This document shows positions 58,273-64,000 of a DNA stretch of 64,000 nucleotides, piece by piece. A model generated the notes under the pieces. That model ran no database searches, was not told where the DNA came from, and saw only the letters and a program-made list of their open reading frames with translations. This DNA comes from Saxidomus purpurata. Taxonomy: Eukaryota > Mollusca > Bivalvia > Venerida > Veneridae. Numbering within the stretch: position 1 is the stretch's first letter; every line of letters begins with the position of its first letter. The DNA is taken from assembly GCA_022818135.1 (NCBI GenBank), contig JAFMSR010000002.1, positions 24,066,768 through 24,130,767 on the forward strand, written 5' to 3'. The position numbers and the translations under genes are program-made.

Positions 58273-60608
58273 TTAATAGGTTACTGGATACACGGGTCTG
58301 ACAGGTCTAATTGGGTTGACTGGGTACACTGGTTTGACTGGGTACACTGGTTTCACTGGGTTGACTGGGTACACTGGATTGACTGGGTACACTGGTTTCG
58401 CTGGGTTGACTGGGTATATTGGCTTAACTGGTCTTACTGGATACACTGGTTTAACTGGCTGGATGATATCATCTCCGCAGTACCTCCTTGTGCATACAGT
58501 TGGCTGTAAGATAATAAAATATTAAAGATACCATATCCTATTTTATCAATGACACATGCACTTTTAAGAAATGAAGATAAAGAAAATTCAGTAACACATG
58601 TAAACAGAAAAAACTCCCACTACTTCCTATTGCTTGTTATATACTTTAAAAATCTATTTTAATTTATTTGGTCTGACAGTTAAGTTAATTAACTCAGAAC
58701 CGGCTATGTTTATACTTTTCATCTTTGAATTTGGAAAGTACATGGTTTTTTGGCCCACATGGAGATTTTTAATTGTTAAATAAAAAAAATTGACTAAATA
58801 AAAAGTGAAAATCAAAATTAACCTACATTAATGTGCAGACTGGTTTTGGGGTTTATTAATTTCAAACAAGTACCATTACCACCATCAATTTAAGAGTAGC
58901 CGATGTGAAACGTGTACATTATACTTTCAGTCAGAATAAAATCTGATATTTTGTAATCATTCGGAAAATGCCGGTCATCTATCCAGTGAATCTACGTAAG
59001 TTTATAATTTTAAACAAATATGCAAGCAGACTGAAAAACACCACTTCTAACCACACCGTGTTCTGGTCCACGTGCAGATTTCAATATTAAACGAAAAAGA
59101 GGTTCACTCTTTTTCAATATCTACACCAATAGAGCACTCCTGACAAAGAACACGGACCAGGTACAGACACAGCTTGAAGGTTGTTGATCTACAGTTTTTG
59201 CACGTATAAAATAATAGGTTTACATTTCATCAATATGGAAGATAACACATTGTCTAGTCAAATGGAATGTATTTTCTCTTATGATACCTTTCTTTACGCT
59301 ATCTGGAGCCACTATCGTGTCCGGACAAAAGTGAAATATCTTTTCATCTAATTAATACTAAAACGCCTACACATATTATGATTGTGATAATTTCAAATAT
59401 TTTATACAAATATAACTCTTTGAACCCTTCCTATAAATTTGTTTAAACTTTACAATCAAGTAATGTAATGAGACATACCCTTCCAAATGATCCACAAGTA
59501 CACGTGTTACAACCATCATAGTAATTCTGACCAGATAATACAGGTCGTCCCAGGTAGTCGTAGCAATAATCTAAAAATACGTACAAATATATTTAGGATT
59601 ATTGCGTAACGAACATGTTGAGTATATTTTCTAGCTCTCCGAAACTCTAGCAAAATAACGTACGATTCAGCGCTGTCACTCTTTATTAATGTTCAATAAC
59701 TCATTTCTTTCTCGGATTGTAAGCTCTCAAGTACTGACTATGTTCCCACTTTCTACGGATAATACCTGACCGTTGTTATTTACGTGAAATTGACTATCAT
59801 TATTTGAAAAATGTCGTCTAGTACTGGTTTATACTCTTAGAAATAAAATGGAATTAATTACTTATTGCTGAAAGTAATTGCTAAAATACATTCATCTGTA
59901 CAAAATATATCTCTATTGAATATTATGAAAATCTATTTTGACTAGCCAAGTTAAATTTGATAGAATATATACAATGAGTAGCGTAATATTATTTCATTTC
60001 TCTCTGCTAATATGAGAACCAAATCATTTATTTGTTATGGCAGTTACTATGTTTTCAAAGCATTCATTGTGTTGAAGCAACTTTATTTGTCTTAACGCAA
60101 GATTGTCAATTTGAGCTGTAATATAAACAATTTCTTTCATAATCATTTTGCTTTTTCTCTTACATTTGATTAACTTGAGCTCATTTTATGTAAATAATCG
60201 ATAAGGTGAATGAGAAAAATATATTTATCTGCTATTAATGTATAAAAATGTAACTTACTTTGTTCTGCTGGATATTTGGGCTTTATATACCCTGCAAAAA
60301 ACGTAGAAACGTGTTTAAAGTGTATTTGAAATCAATTTTAAGAGTATTAGGAGAAGATAACTATGTACTTATTAAATAAGTCAGTAGTCTAAGAAATACT
60401 AACACGATCTTAACATAAACATGAAATTGTAGTTATACATCTATGACATAATAATTTAATATCCCTATAAAAGATTCAGTATCACGTGATAAAATCAGTT
60501 ATAATTTATTATTAACTACGACAAATATAAATAATTATTAAACTACGTACTAGCTTGTCCCAATACCATGCATCCCAGCAACAAACAGACGACAGCCACT
60601 GTGTTCAT
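58273..60608 (-). CDS. Secreted pacifastin-like cysteine-rich protein with Pro-Val-X repeat tail (4 exons)
   Basis: Reconstructed by eye as 137 residues. Coding exons are 60551-60608, 60259-60291, 59479-59570 and 58273-58503. Every intron has GT...AG ends (donors GTACGT, GTAAGT, GTATGT; acceptors TTTTGCAG, ATTTTTAG, ATCTTACAG) and the phases join without a stop. Residues 1-19, [19 protein letters not shown], are a signal peptide, so the product is secreted. Residues 33-70 hold six Cys: C33, C51, C54, C56, C65, C70, as [10 protein letters not shown] then CTRRYC. This fits the pacifastin serine-protease-inhibitor pattern (CNxCxC, G, CTx3C) except that the first spacing is 17 rather than about 9-12; a VWC-like half-domain is the alternative. 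By family analogy Arg67 would be P1, pointing to trypsin-like targets. Residues 77-136 are 20 Pro-Val-X triplets (X mostly Tyr, Lys, Asn, Arg), suggesting a structural or adhesive role. A TATA box lies 84 bp upstream. Function is inferred. Confidence 0.82.
58276..58458 (-). repeat. Coding minisatellite (PVX)20
   Basis: A 9/18-bp tandem repeat that encodes P-V-X triplets in the last exon on the minus strand; the dominant unit is 18 bp (PVYPVN/K). X is Tyr seven times, Lys five, Asn four, Arg three and Thr once, and a final Tyr precedes the stop. Units differ largely at synonymous positions. The plus strand of the same DNA gives a Gly/Thr-rich ORF that is a shadow. Confidence 0.9.
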
Positions 60609-60691
60609 GTTTACTCTAAAGTCTCAGTGTTAGGATAAAGTCCCGAAGTAAAACAAAAAGTTCATCTGGTAAAACAAGTCTTTTCGGTTCA

Positions 60692-60699
60692 TATTTATA
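60692..60699 (-). promoter_or_regulatory. TATA box of the secreted-protein gene
   Basis: TATAAATA on the minus strand, 84 bp upstream of the ATG. Initiation about 30 bp downstream would give a 5' UTR of about 55 nt. No upstream ATG occurs in that stretch of the mRNA except ATGAACTT (about 60643), in a different frame. Confidence 0.6.
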
Positions 60700-61650
60700 C
60701 CTTTTTTTTAAGGAAATACATTTTTTTCCACAATATATGGTTAAGTCAGACAATTACGTCTACATGAAGTTAACAATAAAATCCTTGTGGCTTTTTGCCT
60801 ATCCAATGGCTGAATATTATTGATATAGTGGTCATACGCAAACAGTCGACGGACGTTTTTTCATATAATTATATTAAATGTCACACTATGTCATAGAAAA
60901 TAACCACGCATTACAACATTATTATAGCGTTCTAAGTCATTAGCCCGTAACGGAACGTGCATATCCTTGTCAATTGTCAGCATTGCTTACGTTACGTCAG
61001 TATGATGCACTTAAAAGCAGTAATGTGGTTATTAACCTGTATCTTACGTTTCATTTAGTGTTGTGTTTTTATATCATTCATACAACTGAAACATTAGTGG
61101 TAGTGGTTCACTCAATATATAGCGTAAGATCAGTGGTTCAAGTTCAATATAAATTGTACGTGACCTTCCTTCCGACTACTTGATGTTGTATGTGTGTGCG
61201 GTAATATTTGGGGCTGCCACAGTACAAGGACGGTCATTTGATTGTGTGTTAATAACAAATTTACCATTCTTTTTATTGGTTTATGTGCATTCAGAGATCT
61301 TGAGCAGATGAAAAAATAGGCCGGCATTAATGCTCATGGAATCCTTAGACAGGATAGACGGGTATGGTGGTCAAACTTAATGGCTGCTGACTTGGATAGT
61401 GGCGGTTCATGGGTTGTATTTGACGATCAATTTCAATGATACCATAAAATAGAAAATAAAAGACATTTACGGTGACTATCTATTACTTTGAAACTTGGTG
61501 GTAAGATATCTTGGGTTAGAATATACTCACGATTTAGCGATCACGATCAAAGTCATTTTATGCGAGACGATATGGTTTCTGCTTTATAATGTTAGCCGTA
61601 CCTCCACAAAATCTGATATTAATGCATCAAGTTTGGCTATTGTGTTTTTC
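60700..61650. other. Intergenic region
   Basis: Lies upstream of the secreted-protein gene. Short ORFs on both strands have no recognisable similarity. Confidence 0.45.
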
Positions 61651-61651
61651 T

Positions 61652-61714
61652 TGGCATATCACGTTAATTTCAAATATAACGTGATCTTACACCGAAACCG
61701 ACATTTATCCTCTA
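61652..61714. mobile_element. Collapsed copy of the 151-bp fold-back element
   Basis: GTGATCTTACACCGAAACCGACATTTATCCTCTAT-like sequence is the reverse complement of the left edge of the element at 21718-21760. The neighbouring ATCACGTTA-ATTTC-AAATATAACGTGAT forms a short stem, suggesting that most of the palindrome was deleted. Confidence 0.6.
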
Positions 61715-61719
61715 TATAA

Positions 61720-62350
61720 TTGGATCTTATTAGAAACATTGTATATATCAAAGTGACTATAGACGAAGCTTCAAATATTTCCATGCTAAATTATAAAATT
61801 ATATGTACAGGGCGAGTATTTTGGATGCAAACAAATTTTTTAGCCATGGACGCGAGTCTATAAATAGTTTCGTGAATTTTTTTTATTTGAACACGTAATT
61901 TTTCTACATTCAGGACCCATGCGGCATGAACTTTAATATGTACACAAACTTCAAGAACAGATACGTAAATCAAAACCATGCCCGCAAGCTTAACTCCTTA
62001 ATAAATACAATAAAATAGGAAAATTTAAATGAAAAGATGAAAATCACACTGAATAGATTTTTTAAAGAGTCAACTTACAACTGAATACATTCGATGAAAA
62101 TAACAAAATCTGTTATGTTTTATATAATTTATTTAATTCATGTAATTTTGATAATGAATACAATTTATTCTATCATTTAATGTTATAATAAAAAAAGAGA
62201 AATATAAATTTCGTTATAAAAATCTATTCTGTCTGAAACAAAAGTATGCATTCTATAAATATCAGTTGCGAAGCAGAACACCGAATCAATATACAAGTTA
62301 AAAGGGAATTATACTATATGTGTATGTATTATAATGATAAAAACACTTTG
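61720..62350. other. Intergenic, 3' flank of the receptor gene
   Basis: AT-rich. Minus-strand AATAAA words at 62164-62169 and 62128-62133, about 190-230 bp past the receptor stop codon, could serve as poly(A) signals. Confidence 0.45.
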
Positions 62351-62358
62351 AAACTATT

Positions 62359-64000
62359 TTAAATATTGATGGTCTGCTCCTGCGAGTTCTGAAAATCATC
62401 TTCATACTTCAAGGCCTTTTGAAGACGTGTTTTGAATTTCTGATCGGATAGGCTTACTGTGACATATTTGTTTATATAATTTTCCACGTCATTAGGTATG
62501 GCAGAAGCTACGATATTACCAAATGTTAATAAAAGCAAATAGTTGTAGTTACTTAGAACAGATTTTGATATCACAGTTGAAAGAATATACATTTTAACAT
62601 CATCTTGAATCGTTTCCATAGAAAAGATAAAAATAAAATGTCCAGATCGATTCAATTTGTTGTCAATTTCATCACGTATATCTGTACCAGGCATAAAATC
62701 CTGCTCTAAAATTCTTACATCAACATGTTCTCGTATTAGTTCAGGTATAAGTTTTCTCCTGACCTCATGGTCAAGCTCATCTGGATATGTAACATATACT
62801 AAGTTACTAATATAGTTATCAGAGACCTGTCTGTCTTGTATCATTGGAATATCACTTTCGTCAGTTAGTTCTCTCATGTCGTGCTTATCCAATTTCGGCA
62901 TCAAATACAAAACACTTGATTGTAGAAACCTTGATTTCTTATTGATAAATTTTCCACATTTTATGTATCTCCTCAGTTTTTGGTCCATACATTTGCTTTT
63001 TACGTCACTGTCCACGAGTAATACGATAGAATCTGTAAAATTGTTAATAGCTCTTTCATATGCGATATTCCATGCAGACATTAGAATTTCGTCTTGTAGC
63101 ATGTCTTCTGTCCATGAGAATATGATTTTTCTCGACTTGTTAATTACCTGTTCAATATTTTCTAGAATAGAAAACCCGACAATTAAGTCTTCATACAAAT
63201 TACAAACACTGTAGCCTTTGCTTAAAAGCATATCCACAATATTACATCGAACGAAGATGGAGTCCAGATGTGAACATATCACAAAAACATCATATTCCGT
63301 ATTTTCATCATTTTGTTTTTGCTTATCGAACGAATGCACTCCGCAATACATAAAGAGCAAAACTTTGATAGTAAAACTCTGAAAATATATCAAAAGAGAC
63401 AGTGAAACTAGTACAAACAAAGTACATCCTATTATTACAGCTGGCAGAACAACATGCTCAGCAATTCTTACTGGTGATACGGACGGACAGACGAAATAGA
63501 AATCGGGAACAGCTACCATTTGCTTTACTTTGCTCATATTGTAGGAACATTCAACTGTATTCCAGTCACTCACTGGACTTGTTCTCTTTACGAGCCAATT
63601 TTTCATCCATTTTGTGTTGCAGTCGCAAAGAAAAGGATTACTTCCAAGTGTTAATGTAATGATGTTCGCCGACGTTATTTGAATGGGTAAACTTGTTAAG
63701 TTGTTGTGATCTAGTTTCAAAGATGTCACGTTTGTCATTTCAAGTGCCTCATTTACAGTTAAAACATTTATTCTGTTGTGTGACGCATCAAACTCTGTAG
63801 CATTTTTGAAATACTCCCTGGCACTTATTTGTGTGAGGTTTGCATTCTGAAACCATAATTCCAGTTTTCCTGCTGGCATATTTTCCGGCATGTGTGTCAT
63901 GTTTATATTTCTGCAGTCGATTATAATTCTATTAACTGGAGTATTGGAGTGGTTTGATGTTTGCCCGTCCATACGTTCGAAACAAGTACAGCGCTTTGGA
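62359..64000 (-). CDS. Toll-like receptor with two TIR domains (3' part)
   Basis: A single-pass pattern-recognition or cytokine-type receptor signalling through TIR adaptors. Numbering is from the first in-window ATG (63972; 537 residues). The frame stays open to the window edge and encodes PKRCTCFER upstream of that Met. This looks like an LRRNT cap, so the Met is probably internal and more ectodomain lies beyond 64000. Residues 20-115 hold leucine-rich repeats (such as LKLDHNNLTSLP), 115-162 an LRRCT cap with CDC...C...C, and about 174-197 the membrane helix. TIR-1 spans about 225-360 (box 1 YDVFVICS; BB loop EDLIVG, lacking the usual Pro). TIR-2 spans about 390-522 (box 1 LVYVTYPDE; BB loop QDFMPG, canonical). 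Ordinary Tolls have one TIR. The coding frame is intact with no intron in this part. I recall reports of twin-TIR Tolls in bivalves but could not verify them here. Confidence 0.93.
   Translation of the reverse strand, partial: PKRCTCFERMDGQTSNHSNTPVNRIIIDCRNINMTHMPENMPAGKLELWFQNANLTQISAREYFKNATEFDASHNRINVLTVNEALEMTNVTSLKLDHNNLTSLPIQITSANIITLTLGSNPFLCDCNTKWMKNWLVKRTSPVSDWNTVECSYNMSKVKQMVAVPDFYFVCPSVSPVRIAEHVVLPAVIIGCTLFVLVSLSLLIYFQSFTIKVLLFMYCGVHSFDKQKQNDENTEYDVFVICSHLDSIFVRCNIVDMLLSKGYSVCNLYEDLIVGFSILENIEQVINKSRKIIFSWTEDMLQDEILMSAWNIAYERAINNFTDSIVLLVDSDVKSKCMDQKLRRYIKCGKFINKKSRFLQSSVLYLMPKLDKHDMRELTDESDIPMIQDRQVSDNYISNLVYVTYPDELDHEVRRKLIPELIREHVDVRILEQDFMPGTDIRDEIDNKLNRSGHFIFIFSMETIQDDVKMYILSTVISKSVLSNYNYLLLLTFGNIVASAIPNDVENYINKYVTVSLSDQKFKTRLQKALKYEDDFQNSQEQTINI

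Noticed and set aside
58316..58525. Plus-strand ORF rich in Gly-x-Thr-Gly, resembling a collagen-like or antifreeze repeat
   Set aside because: It is the antisense reading of the PVX minisatellite. The minus strand has the signal peptide, splice sites and cysteine motif; the plus strand has none.
1..64000. CRISPR array, bacterial operon or phage features
   Set aside because: No regularly spaced direct repeats with unique spacers, no ribosome-binding sites and no compact gene order. Introns, LINEs, SINEs and a Toll-like receptor indicate an animal nuclear genome.

Overview
The window looks like a gene-poor, AT-rich stretch of a metazoan nuclear genome, most likely a bivalve mollusc. That is inferred from three things: a Toll-like receptor with two TIR domains, a spliced gene for a small secreted cysteine-rich protein, and repeat families that I associate with bivalves. 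I could not search a database, so the species is not identified. Coding DNA that looks intact is confined to the last 6 kb; the rest is repeats in various states of decay.

Layout. 1-15.4 kb: a mosaic of old, diverged, locally duplicated blocks, including relics of a LINE ORF2 C-terminus in both orientations, and a 567-bp element with inverted ends. 12.3-13.5, 20.5-21.7 and 35.1-36.3 kb: three near-full copies of a 1.15-kb repeat ('repeat A') with paired subterminal motifs and a 3' hairpin; fragments lie at 29.1, 31.4 and 37.3 kb. 17.2-22.5 and 28.2-31.0 kb: two arms of an old collinear segmental duplication, which gives empty-site evidence for two later insertions. 23.3-25.2 kb: a 5'-truncated LINE. 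25.7-27.9 and 37.8-40.8 kb: elements with inverted ends and CGTACG-rich repeats. 29.7-34.1 kb: a cluster of tRNA-derived SINE heads. 41.6-42.9 kb: a decayed pogo-type transposase. 45.5-46.9 kb: an element with terminal inverted repeats of about 330 bp. 48-50 kb: tandem repeats. 50.7-52.5 kb: a Tc1-like transposase pseudogene split by a 906-bp element flanked by TTAA. 52.8-57.1 kb: a nearly complete but dead L1/Tx1-like LINE.

Genes. On the minus strand at 58.3-60.6 kb I reconstruct a four-exon gene that single-frame ORF calling misses. It has a TATA box, a 19-residue signal peptide, consensus splice sites, a six-cysteine motif that fits the pacifastin protease-inhibitor pattern except for one spacing, and a C-terminal tail of 20 Pro-Val-X triplets rich in Tyr, Lys and Asn. 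It is the best candidate here for something undescribed. On the minus strand at 62.4-64.0 kb is the 3' part of a Toll-like receptor: leucine-rich repeats, a cysteine-rich cap, a transmembrane helix and two successive TIR domains. Its reading frame runs off the window edge. Both genes point the same way, with 1.75 kb between them. One is a membrane immune receptor and the other a secreted, possibly inhibitory or structural protein; nothing in the sequence shows that they act together.
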